DNA of 64,000 nt, taken from positions 274,634-338,633 of the forward strand of contig NZ_FPBO01000004.1 in assembly GCF_900116645.1 (NCBI RefSeq), given 5' to 3'. The DNA comes from Pseudoduganella namucuonensis (GTDB lineage Bacteria; Pseudomonadota; Gammaproteobacteria; Burkholderiales; Burkholderiaceae_D). The stretch's first letter is position 1. Every line of letters starts with the position of its first letter. A program made the translations under genes and the position numbers. This document shows positions 15,373 through 23,621 of the stretch, in pieces. The notes under the pieces were generated by a model. It saw only the letters and a program-made list of their open reading frames with translations. It searched no databases and was not told the origin of the DNA.

Positions 15373-16890
15373 ATGAATGAAGCCGTCAGGAGCACGGAGG
15401 GCAGCGCTTTCCATGCCGCCTCCTCTTTCACGCCCCGCCGCCGCACGCTGGCCTTGGTCGCGGTGGCCCTCGCCTTTGTGATGGACCTGCTGGACACCAC
15501 CATCATCAACGTCGCCATCCCGTCCATCGGCCAGACCATGGGCGCGGACAAGGCCGCGCTGGAATGGATCATCGCCGGCTACGCGACCGCGTTCGCGGTG
15601 CTGCTGATCGTCGGCGGCCGGCTGGGCGACAGCTACGGCTACCGCCGCATGTTCCTGATCGGGATCGCGCTGTTCACCGCCACCTCGATGGCCTGCGGCA
15701 TGGCGCCCACCGCTTTCGCGCTGCAGGCCGCGCGGCTGCTGCAGGGCGCCAGCGCGGCGCTGATGGTGCCGCAGGTGATGGCGCTGGTGCAGGTGATGTA
15801 TCCGCCCGAGCAGCGCTACAAGGTCTACACCGTGTTCGGCTTCCTGGGCGGCTTCTCGGCCGCGCTCGGGCCCATCGTGGGCGGGCTGCTGATCGACGCC
15901 AACTGGTTCGGCCTGGGCTGGCGGCTGACCTTCCTGATCAACCTGCCGATCGGCCTGTTCAGCCTCGCCGCCGGCGTGCTGCTGCTGCCGGCGGGGCGCG
16001 GCGTGAACGCGGTGGCGGTGGACCTGCGCGGCGCGGCGCTGTCCATCGTGGTGCTGTTCGCCATCCTGGCGCCGCTGATCGAGGGACCGGGCCGCGGCTG
16101 GCCACCGGGCCTGGTGCTGCTGCTGGCCGCAACCGCGCCGCTGGCCTGGGGCACGGTGCGTTACCTGCGCTGGAGGCAGGCCGCGCATGGCGACGCGCTG
16201 GTCAGCCCGGCGCTGTTCAAGCTGAGGAAGGTGTCGCTGGGATTGCTGTGCACCCTGTGCATCAACCCCGTGCTGCCCGGCTACCTGCTGGTGATGACCT
16301 TCGTGCTGCAGACCGGCATCGGGCTGTCCGCCTCGCAGATGGCCTACGCCTGCGCGCCGATCGCGCTGGGGGCCATGGGCGCCATCACGCTGCTGGGTCC
16401 CTGGCTGTTCCGGCGGCTGGGCGTGCGGGTGATGATGATAGGCGTGGGCGTGACCAGTTTCAGCCTGTGCCTGGCCGCGTGGTCGGTGCATGGCGGGCTG
16501 CTGGCGCACGGCGCGCTGGCGGTGGCGCAATTCGGCATGGGCCTGGGCATGGGCTTGTGCGGACCGCAGCTGTCCAACGCCACGCTGCAAGACGTGCCCA
16601 TGTCCGACGCCGGCGTCGCGGCCGGCCTGCTGACGGCGGTGCAGCAGATCGCCGCCGCGCTGGGCGTGGCGCTGGCGGGCATGGCATTCTTCCACGGCCT
16701 GCACGCCACGACGGCGAGCGCGTCCGACTACACCAATGCCTATTTGCAAGTGCTGCCGCTATTCCTCGGCCTGATGGCCGCCGCCCTGTTTGGCGCCACG
16801 CGGCTGGCCAAGGCAATGGAAAAACAACGGCAAGTGTTAGGGGACCAAAGTTCTCTGGAATGCCCGATCATCCACGACCAGGTTCGGTGA
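15373..16890 (+). CDS. DHA2-family (EmrB/QacA-type) MFS drug or metabolite exporter
   Basis: 505-aa 14-span exporter. It shows motif A-type GGRLGDSYGYRRMF (about residue 80), motif D1 near VMDLLDTTIINVAIPSI (about residue 36) and motif C-like GFLGGFSAALGPIVGGLL. AAGGAAAA lies before the ATG. It probably expels the toxic aglycone or an aromatic intermediate, given the NodD-like regulator just upstream. The 3' end overlaps the convergent lipoprotein gene by 23 bp, and the last 25 codons (QVLGDQSSLECPIIHDQVR) look unlike a normal DHA2 tail, suggesting the original end was lost at this junction. Confidence 0.88.
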   Translation: MNEAVRSTEGSAFHAASSFTPRRRTLALVAVALAFVMDLLDTTIINVAIPSIGQTMGADKAALEWIIAGYATAFAVLLIVGGRLGDSYGYRRMFLIGIALFTATSMACGMAPTAFALQAARLLQGASAALMVPQVMALVQVMYPPEQRYKVYTVFGFLGGFSAALGPIVGGLLIDANWFGLGWRLTFLINLPIGLFSLAAGVLLLPAGRGVNAVAVDLRGAALSIVVLFAILAPLIEGPGRGWPPGLVLLLAATAPLAWGTVRYLRWRQAAHGDALVSPALFKLRKVSLGLLCTLCINPVLPGYLLVMTFVLQTGIGLSASQMAYACAPIALGAMGAITLLGPWLFRRLGVRVMMIGVGVTSFSLCLAAWSVHGGLLAHGALAVAQFGMGLGMGLCGPQLSNATLQDVPMSDAGVAAGLLTAVQQIAAALGVALAGMAFFHGLHATTASASDYTNAYLQVLPLFLGLMAAALFGATRLAKAMEKQRQVLGDQSSLECPIIHDQVR

Positions 16891-18103
16891 TCGGTAGATT
16901 CCGAGGCGGCGACGCTCCGGCCTTGGTTTCTTTTTCCGCTACCCTTTTACTTTCGGCCTCCAAAATCTTTTGACAGGTGTTGATGGTTGCGCGCAGTACC
17001 AACACTGGATTCACTTGAGTCTCGTTATCCCTTGGAGACTGAGCCTTCTCAGCGAATCCGGCCAGCTTTTCAAGGGATTCAGGGTTTTGCATAATTTCAA
17101 GCATCCATGCCAGGCAACCATCCTTCGTGTAGCTGAGATTGATCTCCCTGACGATTTCGGTCACTGCGGCAGCAAGTGCGACATTGGAATCCGTTGTCGC
17201 TTTGGCGACATCACCTAGACGCCCTGCCCCGGAACCCGATGCGGCCACGCTCGACTTCGCCTGATTCAGTTCAATCCCCGCGAGCCGTTTCACCTCATAG
17301 GCGGCATCGAGCTTACGCCGCTTGTCGGCCAGATCCAACTGTGAAGTCTGCTGCTCAGCCTGTAGTGTCGCGAGGGAAGTCACCAATGAATCGATGTCCG
17401 CCTGCACCGGAGGCTTAACATTTCGAGCGACAGCCAACTTCTGCTGAGCGTCCGCAACTCCTTTATTTGATGATTCAAGTTTTGCGCTTGCTTTGTCCAA
17501 CTCAGTCTGGGCGACAAGCACCGCATCTGTAGCAGTTTGAACCTTAGCTTGCGCCGTCGACACGGCTGCATCGCCGGCCGTTGCGCCGGCCTTCGCATCA
17601 GCGCTGGCGATCAGTAGCGCTTGCGACGCGACAACCGGCCCTGTGAGTTGCTCAATGGCGATCAACCCCATCATCGTGCTCTGATAGCGCCGTTGCATCG
17701 CTGCGAAATCGGGCTGGGTGACGGCTCCTGAGGCATAGCCCTCGCACAGCCGGTACATTGCGTCGCGAAGCAGCTGAATGGACTGAGTCCGAAGGCCTAC
17801 AAACGCGCCGCTTTCAGAGAGCGCGGTGGCAAAGCTTCCTGATGTTCCCGAACCTCGATTAAGCGAGATTCCGGCAGATGCGCCAATCACTGTCAGCGCA
17901 TCAGGGCTGGGTTCAGCGCAGATCACAGATAACGATTGTCCGACTTCTGAACGCGATTGAGAAATAACAACCCGTTGTTTTACGTCAAGTGCCAGCGATT
18001 GACTTCGTAAATCAACATTTTTGGTTGAAGTGGTGAACTCGGCGCATGAGCTCAACAATGCCCCGACGATTATCGAGATGACTCCACGGCACACAATACG
18101 CAT
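16868..18103 (-). CDS. coiled-coil lipoprotein of unknown function
   Basis: 411-aa predicted lipoprotein: MRIVCRGVISIIVGALLSSC has a lipobox (LSSC, Cys20). The ATG at 18103 with AAGGA upstream is preferred over the GTG at 18118. After the lipid anchor, about residues 170-300 form a long Ala/Gln/Lys-rich coiled coil (SAKLESSNKGVADAQQKLAVAR and neighbours), then a region with two cysteines (DGCLAWM, NTCQKI). Base composition and third-codon positions are clearly less GC-rich than the flanking catabolic genes, and the adjacent 300 bp are AT-rich, suggesting an acquired insert within the glycoside island. I do not recognise the family. Confidence 0.7.
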   Translation of the reverse strand: MRIVCRGVISIIVGALLSSCAEFTTSTKNVDLRSQSLALDVKQRVVISQSRSEVGQSLSVICAEPSPDALTVIGASAGISLNRGSGTSGSFATALSESGAFVGLRTQSIQLLRDAMYRLCEGYASGAVTQPDFAAMQRRYQSTMMGLIAIEQLTGPVVASQALLIASADAKAGATAGDAAVSTAQAKVQTATDAVLVAQTELDKASAKLESSNKGVADAQQKLAVARNVKPPVQADIDSLVTSLATLQAEQQTSQLDLADKRRKLDAAYEVKRLAGIELNQAKSSVAASGSGAGRLGDVAKATTDSNVALAAAVTEIVREINLSYTKDGCLAWMLEIMQNPESLEKLAGFAEKAQSPRDNETQVNPVLVLRATINTCQKILEAESKRVAEKETKAGASPPRNLPITEPGRG

Positions 18104-18410
18104 GGCAGGATCCTTCACGGTTTGTTGCGCTTATACCGCCTACTGCGAGCAATTGACACAACGTCGATCGGCTGCTTGCCTTGGACGCATAAACGTGTCC
18201 AAGTGAGTTAGCACACTGCGCTAGCGCATTGCCATTTCGACATATTGCGAATTATCAATAAAACATCGCCAAACTTACCAAATATCTCGCCGCCTGCCCA
18301 TTGAAATATTCGCTATTGCAGGTTATGAGGCTTTATTTTGACAAGTGAGAATTGAATAGTTTTAGAACGAGGAATTTATGCAAGAAATTGTCTATCAATG
18401 AGTAATCCGC
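18104..18410. other. AT-rich intergenic stretch
   Basis: About 300 bp without a supportable gene. It holds the lipoprotein promoter region at the left end and AT-rich sequence with poly-T/poly-A tracts around 18255-18400. No convincing operator or hairpin was seen. The composition matches the lipoprotein gene rather than the surrounding high-GC DNA. Confidence 0.5.
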
Positions 18411-19382
18411 CTATACATCGATGATGTCCATGCACTTGCGGATGATGGCGGCCTTGTCCTGGCCCGCCGATGGCGTCCATTCGTGGCTGATGAAGCCACG
18501 GTAGCCCAGGTCGGCGATGGTCTTGGCGATGTGGCGGTAGTTCAGTTCCTGGCTTTCGTCGATCTCGTTGCGGCCGGGGACGCCGCCGGCGTGGAAGTGG
18601 CCTATCTTGCCGATGTGCTGGCGCAGGAAGTTCACGATGTTGCCGTCCATGAGCTGGGCGTGATAGATGTCCACCAGCAGTTTGACCCGCCGGGAGTTGA
18701 GTTGGGTGACGACGTCCAGGCCCCATGGCAGGTGGTCGAACATGCTGCCCGGCGCGGCGGGCGGTCCGCCAAGGTGGCCGGAGTTGATGTTTTCCATCAC
18801 CAGCGTGACGCCACGCGCCTCAGCGTGCGCACGCACCCGCTGGAGGAAGGCGATGGCGTTGCTCTTGCCCTCCTCGTAACCCAACGCTCCCCGCTCGCCG
18901 CAGGTGACGATGATGTTCGGGATGCCATTGGCCGATGCGGCGTCGATGCGCTCCCGCAGCGCGGCCTCGAACACGCCGTCGCGGTCGGGCGTGCCGATGG
19001 CGTTCCAGCCGGGCGGTCCCGCGGACGCGCGGCCCGGCTTGGAGCTGCCGCCGCCATAATCCACGCGCAGCACGGACACGATCAGGCCATGGCGCTTCAA
19101 TGTCGGCCAGTCGGCCGGGTCGCTGGCGAAATCCAGGCCCTGGATGCCGAGCGCGGCAGCCATGCGGCAGGTGTCCTCCATGCCGGCGTTGAAGAGATGC
19201 GGCGTCAGGCCTTGGCGCAGGCGCCCGGTCAGCGGCGGGAAGGCCGGATAGGCCGGCGCCTGCGCCTGGGCCGTGCTTTGCGCCATCGCCGGGGCGAGGC
19301 TGGCGGCATCGGCCATCACGGCCAGCGCGGCCAGTTGCTTCAGTATCCGCCGTCGTCCGGCGGAAGAGGGTTCGACTCGCAT
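18411..19382 (-). CDS. exported hydroxypyruvate-isomerase-like TIM barrel (isomerase fold, 3 of 6)
   Basis: 323-aa AP-endonuclease-fold protein with a Tat-type leader: SSAGRRRILKQLAALAVMADAASLAPAMA, so it probably folds in the cytoplasm and works in the periplasm. Metal-site candidates are the Glu in LVMENINSGH, the Asp in LLVDIYHAQL, the His in IGHFHAGGVPG and the Glu in FISHEWTPS, the hydroxypyruvate isomerase (Hyi/OtnI) pattern. The ATG at 19382 is used; an ATG at 19403 lies against the terminator. It is separated from the upstream four-gene operon by that terminator. Being periplasmic, it could act on the 3-keto glycoside made there by the GMC dehydrogenase. The reaction is not established. 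Confidence 0.8.
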   Translation of the reverse strand: MRVEPSSAGRRRILKQLAALAVMADAASLAPAMAQSTAQAQAPAYPAFPPLTGRLRQGLTPHLFNAGMEDTCRMAAALGIQGLDFASDPADWPTLKRHGLIVSVLRVDYGGGSSKPGRASAGPPGWNAIGTPDRDGVFEAALRERIDAASANGIPNIIVTCGERGALGYEEGKSNAIAFLQRVRAHAEARGVTLVMENINSGHLGGPPAAPGSMFDHLPWGLDVVTQLNSRRVKLLVDIYHAQLMDGNIVNFLRQHIGKIGHFHAGGVPGRNEIDESQELNYRHIAKTIADLGYRGFISHEWTPSAGQDKAAIIRKCMDIIDV

Positions 19383-19404
19383 ATGGTTGCTTTCTTTGAG
19401 CATA

Positions 19405-19439
19405 GAAAAAAGCCTGGCGCTTCGCGAGAAACGCCAGGC
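19405..19439 (-). terminator. rho-independent terminator ending the four-gene isomerase operon
   Basis: On the minus strand the stem GCCTGGCG (19432-19439 complement) pairs with CGCCAGGC (19412-19419 complement), with a 12-base loop, followed by six T residues (19406-19411 complement). It lies 30 bp past the stop of the 19469-20242 gene, the correct place and strand for an intrinsic terminator. Confidence 0.85.
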
Positions 19440-19468
19440 CCGGTCACCTGGATTCAGCGGACGCCCGC

Positions 19469-20242
19469 TCAGGCATCCAGTCCCAACGCGCGCCTGGTCA
19501 GCGCCAGCGATTCGACGCCGGACACGGTCGGGAAGTATTCAAGGCCGATGTCGCCCCGGTAGCCCTTCTCCCGCAGCACTTGCATCACGCCCGGCCAATC
19601 CAGCTTGCCGGTGCCCGGTTCGTGGCGGCCGTCGGTGTCGGCGACCTGCACGTGGGCCACCAGCGGTATGCGCTCGCCGATGGCTTGCGCGAAGTCCTCG
19701 CCGGTCTGCGCCGAGTGGTACACGTCGGCCAGCAGGCGCAGGCCGGGACTGTCGACGGCGGCCACGATGTCGAGGCCGCGCGCGATGGTGTCGACGAACA
19801 TGCGCTGGCCGTTGACCACCATGTACACCGGCTCCAGCCACAACACCGCGCCCGCCTCCGCTGCCAGCGCGGCGGCGCGCTTCAACACGGCGACGGCGGC
19901 GTCGAACTGCTCGTCCACCGGCACGTCCGGCCGGGTAAAGCCGGACGCCACCACCATGCCCGCGCCGGGGAAGCGCCGCGCCACGGGGATGGCGTCCGCC
20001 ACCGCCGCCATCACCTTGCCGTGGTCGGCCGGATCGACCAGGCTGCAGCGCGGCTCCACGCAGAAGCTGCGCAGGCGCACGCCCGTCTCGTCCAGCGCGG
20101 CGGCGATCGCGTCCAGCGGTTTTTCCCGCCACAGGTGGAACTCCACGCCGGTGACGCCGGCCGCGTGGGCGGCGCGTATGCGGGAGGCCAGGTCGTCATG
20201 GCCTTCCACGAACATCCATTCAATACAAGCTGCGAATTGCAT
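19469..20242 (-). CDS. hydroxypyruvate isomerase-like TIM barrel (isomerase fold, 4 of 6)
   Basis: 257-aa protein with the Hyi/OtnI length and motifs: MQFAACIEWMF start, GVEFHLWREK, metal ligands Glu in VLWLEPVYMVV, Asp in LLADVYHSAQTGED, His in VAHVQVADTDGRHEPGTG and Glu in IGLEYFPT. This family isomerises hydroxypyruvate/tartronate semialdehyde or four-carbon keto acids. No leader peptide is present, so it is cytoplasmic. It is the last gene of the four-gene operon that begins at 23.5 kb and ends at the terminator at 19.4 kb. In this setting it may process a fragment or ketose derived from the oxidised sugar. Confidence 0.85.
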   Translation of the reverse strand: MQFAACIEWMFVEGHDDLASRIRAAHAAGVTGVEFHLWREKPLDAIAAALDETGVRLRSFCVEPRCSLVDPADHGKVMAAVADAIPVARRFPGAGMVVASGFTRPDVPVDEQFDAAVAVLKRAAALAAEAGAVLWLEPVYMVVNGQRMFVDTIARGLDIVAAVDSPGLRLLADVYHSAQTGEDFAQAIGERIPLVAHVQVADTDGRHEPGTGKLDWPGVMQVLREKGYRGDIGLEYFPTVSGVESLALTRRALGLDA

Positions 20243-20268
20243 AGTCTTCTTTCATTTAATGTGTGTAT

Positions 20269-21528
20269 TCATCGCCGCGCGCGGCCCAGGTGCGCGCCGC
20301 CGAGGGCCGCCGCGACGGCCAGGCAGATGGCGCCGATGGCGGCCACGCTGGCCAGGAAGCCGCCAGCCGCGGTTCCGATCAGGGTGACCAGCGGGGGACT
20401 GAGGAACTGCCCCAGGAAGAAGGCGCCGCCCCACAGGCCCATGCCGCGTCCGCGATGTTCGTAGCCGTAGTGCCCCAGCGCCCAGGTGACCAGCACCGGC
20501 AGCAGCAGCCCGCCGCCCACCTGGCCCAGCGCGTCCAGCGGCAGGCCGATGGCCAGGTTGGGCGCCCAGGCCACGCCGATGTAGCAAACGCCATAGAAGG
20601 CCAGGATGACGCTCATCCACAGGTTCACCGGCACGTTCGCGTAGCGCTTGAACAGGTAGCCGCCGATCACCGTGCCCAGGCTGGCCACGGTCGCCAGGAT
20701 GCTGATGCGTTCCGGCGAGGCCACGCCCATGTCGCCGAAGATGCGGCCGTGCTGCACCGCCTGCACGAAGAACACCAGCGAGAACAGCACCGTCACGCCG
20801 CACACCAGCAGCGTGGAACGCCACGGGAACGGCGAGCTCGCGGCTTGCGGTTCGGCGCGGTGTTCGGCGCGAAGTTCAGGGCCCGGCTTGCGCGGCTCCC
20901 AGCACGCGTGGAACGCGAAGGCGAAGACGGCGAAGCCGCTCAGGTACAGCAGGAAGGGATAGCGCCAGTGCAGCCCGGCCAGGAAACCGCCGGAGAGCAG
21001 GATGGCGGAACCGATCAGCGGCGCGAACATGTTCTGGTAGCCCAGCCACTTCTGCCGCTGCTGCCCTTCGAAGTAATCGCCCATCAGCGCGTTGCCCACC
21101 GTGAGGATGGCCGCCTCGGCCAGCCCCACCACCACCCGGCTGGCGACGATCAGCCACAGGCTGTCGAACATCATCGGCGCAAGGCCCAGCAGCGAGAACG
21201 CCAGCAGCGCGGCCAGCAGCAGCTTGCGCCGCCCCCAGCGGTCGGCGATGGCGCCGGCCGCGCCGGAGAACAGCGCCACGCACAGCGAAGGCACGGTGAT
21301 GATCATCGGCACCAGCAGCTCGAAGCGCGGCACGGACGAGAACTGCTGGAACAGCTGCGGCAGGCCGGGCACCAGCGCGGCCAGCGCCAGCGTGGGCATG
21401 CTCATCACGGCCAACAGGGCGATGCCTTGCGCCGCGCCGGCCTGGCGCGCGGGCGCGCCGCCGATGGCCGCGGCTTCGGCCTGTGCCCCGCCCGCCGCTC
21501 GCGGCGGGGTGGATGGAAGAGGATTCAC
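20269..21528 (-). CDS. MFS transporter (glycoside-island copy B)
   Basis: 419-aa 12-span major facilitator, paralogous along its length to the transporter at 11.9 kb. Loop 2-3 motif GAIADRWGRRKLLL; the second-half loop GYEHRGRGMGLWGGAF parallels FEHRGRAMGWW of copy A. A Pro/Ala-rich cytoplasmic N-terminus precedes the first span (about residue 35). It is flanked in one operon by TIM barrels at 19.5 and 21.6 kb with gaps of 26 and 48 bp. Presumably it takes up the glycoside or keto-sugar product released in the periplasm. Confidence 0.88.
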   Translation of the reverse strand: MNPLPSTPPRAAGGAQAEAAAIGGAPARQAGAAQGIALLAVMSMPTLALAALVPGLPQLFQQFSSVPRFELLVPMIITVPSLCVALFSGAAGAIADRWGRRKLLLAALLAFSLLGLAPMMFDSLWLIVASRVVVGLAEAAILTVGNALMGDYFEGQQRQKWLGYQNMFAPLIGSAILLSGGFLAGLHWRYPFLLYLSGFAVFAFAFHACWEPRKPGPELRAEHRAEPQAASSPFPWRSTLLVCGVTVLFSLVFFVQAVQHGRIFGDMGVASPERISILATVASLGTVIGGYLFKRYANVPVNLWMSVILAFYGVCYIGVAWAPNLAIGLPLDALGQVGGGLLLPVLVTWALGHYGYEHRGRGMGLWGGAFFLGQFLSPPLVTLIGTAAGGFLASVAAIGAICLAVAAALGGAHLGRARR

Positions 21529-21576
21529 GGTGGTCCTTTCAAAGTATCGGTGCCTCGGGCGTAGGAAGGGCGCAGG

Positions 21577-22545
21577 TCAGCGCGCGGCGCGTTCCAGCAC
21601 GTTCCGCCTGTACCAGCTGTTGAGCATCATGCCGCTGGCGATGGGCTCCGGTCCCTTGTCGCTTTCGACGATCACCCAGCCAGCATAGCCCAGCTCGCGC
21701 ATCGCGGCCATCAGCGCCGGGAAGTCCACCAGGCCGGTGCCCATCTCGCCGAACCAGCGCGGGATCTCGCGCTCGCCGCCGGCCGCGATCATCGCGCGTT
21801 CGGCGTTCTGCAGCTTGTACTCGTCCAGCGTGTCCACCGCCAGCGCGTCCTTGAAGTGGAAGTGCCACACGCGGGCGTGGAAGCGGCGGTACAGCGCCAC
21901 CACGTCGTGGCCGGCGATGGTCAGTTCGGCCGTGTCGAAGGCCAGGCCCACGCTGCCGCCGTCGCACAGCGCCATCAGCTGTTCCAGTTCGTCCGCGCCG
22001 CGCAGCGCGGAGAGCGCGTCCACGTGCAGCACCGTCTTCAGGCCCAGCGCGGCGGCCATGGCGCCGACCTGGTTCCAGCAGTCGGCCGCCGCCGCCAGGC
22101 GTTCGGCGTTCAGCGCGCCCTCCTTCCAGAACGACGGGAAGGGCCGCACCACCAGGAATTCGCCGCCCAGCTCCGCCAGCATCTCGGCGTGCAGCCTGGC
22201 CTGCGCCACGATGCGCGCGTGGTCCGCCGGCTGGGTGCTCATCAGGCCGAAGTGCAGTTCCTCGAAGCTCATCAGCGTGGGATCGAAGAAGGTGCTGGCC
22301 ACGCGGTCTATGCCCCAGTCCTTCAGTTTCAGGCGGAAGTGCGTGGCCGAGCCGAAGTTGATGGCGATGTTCTCGGGACGCCCGATCGGGTCCCAGCGGC
22401 CGCTGCCCGCGTTCAGTTCCACGGCGGCGAAGCCGCAGGCCGCCGTGACCTTGAGCGCGCGCTCGATCTCCTCCAGCCTGGCGAAGCTGGTGAAGCCGGC
22501 CTTCCACTGGTTGACGCCGTAGCCCCATTTGATTTGTTGGTTCAT
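21577..22545 (-). CDS. sugar phosphate isomerase/epimerase-fold TIM barrel (5 of 6)
   Basis: 322-aa protein starting MNQQIKWGYGVNQWKAGF. Metal-site candidates: His in VLHVDALSAL, Asp in LAFDTAELTIAGHD, His in VWHFHFKDAL and Glu in WVIVESDKGPEP. Together with its neighbour at 22.6 kb it shares the distinctive C-terminal block WFxEMGTxxGLVDFPALxAAMxExGYxGWVxVExDK and an ending W-Y-(R/I)...VL, so the pair arose by duplication and may form a heteromer. It lies 15 bp downstream of that neighbour. Comparable paired genes accompany 3-keto-glycoside degradation, but the reaction of this one is unassigned. Confidence 0.82.
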   Translation of the reverse strand: MNQQIKWGYGVNQWKAGFTSFARLEEIERALKVTAACGFAAVELNAGSGRWDPIGRPENIAINFGSATHFRLKLKDWGIDRVASTFFDPTLMSFEELHFGLMSTQPADHARIVAQARLHAEMLAELGGEFLVVRPFPSFWKEGALNAERLAAAADCWNQVGAMAAALGLKTVLHVDALSALRGADELEQLMALCDGGSVGLAFDTAELTIAGHDVVALYRRFHARVWHFHFKDALAVDTLDEYKLQNAERAMIAAGGEREIPRWFGEMGTGLVDFPALMAAMRELGYAGWVIVESDKGPEPIASGMMLNSWYRRNVLERAAR

Positions 22546-22560
22546 GTTCTGCCTTCCGGG

Positions 22561-23511
22561 TTATGCGTAGATTTTCTTGAGCACGTGCTGGATGTACCAG
22601 GCCGACAATGCCGTGCTTTCGGGGTAGTTGCCGCCGCCGACGTCCGCCTTGTCGTGCTCGACGCCGACCCAGCCCTCGTAGCCGCATTCCTTCATCGCCG
22701 CCAGCAGCGCGGGGAAGTCCACCAGGCCCTCCGGCGTGCCCATCTCGTGGAACCAGCGCGGCGTGGTGGGCGCCATCACCTCGGCGTCCGGACGGCGGCG
22801 GTAGTCGCCGGTCAGGTCGACGTGGTGGGTGTCCTTCATGTGGAAGCCGCCGCAGCGGTCGTGCAGCTTGAGGTACAGGTCCACCGGGTCCACGCCGGCG
22901 ATCACGTGCTGCGCGGTGTCGCAGTAGAAGAACACGTAGCGCGGGTCGGTGTATTCGTAGAACTTGCGCAGCTGCTCGGCGCTGCGGATGCCGCAGAAGA
23001 ACTCGTGGTGGCAGCAGGTCTTGACGCCGTATTCCAGCGTCATCTTGCCGACCCGGTTCCACAGCTCGGCGCAGGCCTTCAGCTTGTCGTCGGTGACCGG
23101 CTCGACGTCGTAGTACAGGCCGGCCGGCATGACGATGAAGTTCTCCACGCCCAGGCCCACGCTGGAGCGCATGATGTGCTGGGCGTAGTTGAAGATGTGG
23201 TCGTGCGTGGCGCGCACGTGCGGCGCGCTCTGGCGCTCGTCGTACATGACCGCGTGGAACAGGCTCAGCACCTTGTCGATGCCGCGCTCCTGCATGAAGG
23301 CGCGCGCGTTCTCCAACGATCCGAACAGCTCGCGCAGCGGTCCCAGGTGGAAGTCGAAGGTCTCGATGGCCTCGTAGCCGATGGCCGAGATCTGCTTGAG
23401 GAAGGCGTCGAAGCGCTTCACCGAGGTGTACTGGGACAACTGCCCCTGCGGGGTGTCGATGCGCCAGTGGTCCATATAGGCCCAGCGCAGTTTGGGGGTG
23501 GTCGCTGTCAT
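22561..23511 (-). CDS. sugar phosphate isomerase/epimerase-fold TIM barrel (6 of 6), first gene of TetR-linked operon
   Basis: 316-aa protein with start at 23511 supported by AAAGGAAAG upstream. Candidate metal ligands are the His pair in CCHHEFFCGI, the Asp in FYCDTAQHVIAG, the His in GGFHMKDTHHVD and the Glu in WVGVEHDKADV. The substrate pocket region carries the unusual TFDFHLGPLRELFGS segment near residue 52. It opens the operon 22561 - 21577 - MFS - Hyi-like, whose promoter region holds one of four 18-bp TetR-operator candidates. Tandem duplication with the 21577 gene is evident at the C-terminus. The exact reaction is unknown; glycoside cleavage or keto-sugar isomerisation is likely from context. 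Confidence 0.82.
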   Translation of the reverse strand: MTATTPKLRWAYMDHWRIDTPQGQLSQYTSVKRFDAFLKQISAIGYEAIETFDFHLGPLRELFGSLENARAFMQERGIDKVLSLFHAVMYDERQSAPHVRATHDHIFNYAQHIMRSSVGLGVENFIVMPAGLYYDVEPVTDDKLKACAELWNRVGKMTLEYGVKTCCHHEFFCGIRSAEQLRKFYEYTDPRYVFFYCDTAQHVIAGVDPVDLYLKLHDRCGGFHMKDTHHVDLTGDYRRRPDAEVMAPTTPRWFHEMGTPEGLVDFPALLAAMKECGYEGWVGVEHDKADVGGGNYPESTALSAWYIQHVLKKIYA

Positions 23512-23553
23512 TTCTTTCCTTTGGGTGGGTGATGCAATGAAGGTTAAATTTAT

Positions 23554-23571
23554 AATTAGAATTATAGTTAT
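23554..23571. promoter_or_regulatory. TetR operator candidate, site 4 (isomerase operon promoter)
   Basis: Minus-strand reading ATAACTATAATTCTAATT. It is one of four 18-mers sharing A-AA-N5-ATTCT-R-ATT. It lies in the very AT-rich leader 43 bp upstream of the first operon gene and overlaps sequences resembling a minus-10 box (TATAAT). Confidence 0.65.
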
Positions 23572-23621
23572 ATTTTTATCCGAAGCGCCGCGCGTGGCCG
23601 CGCATTGGCGGCCGGCGCGCG

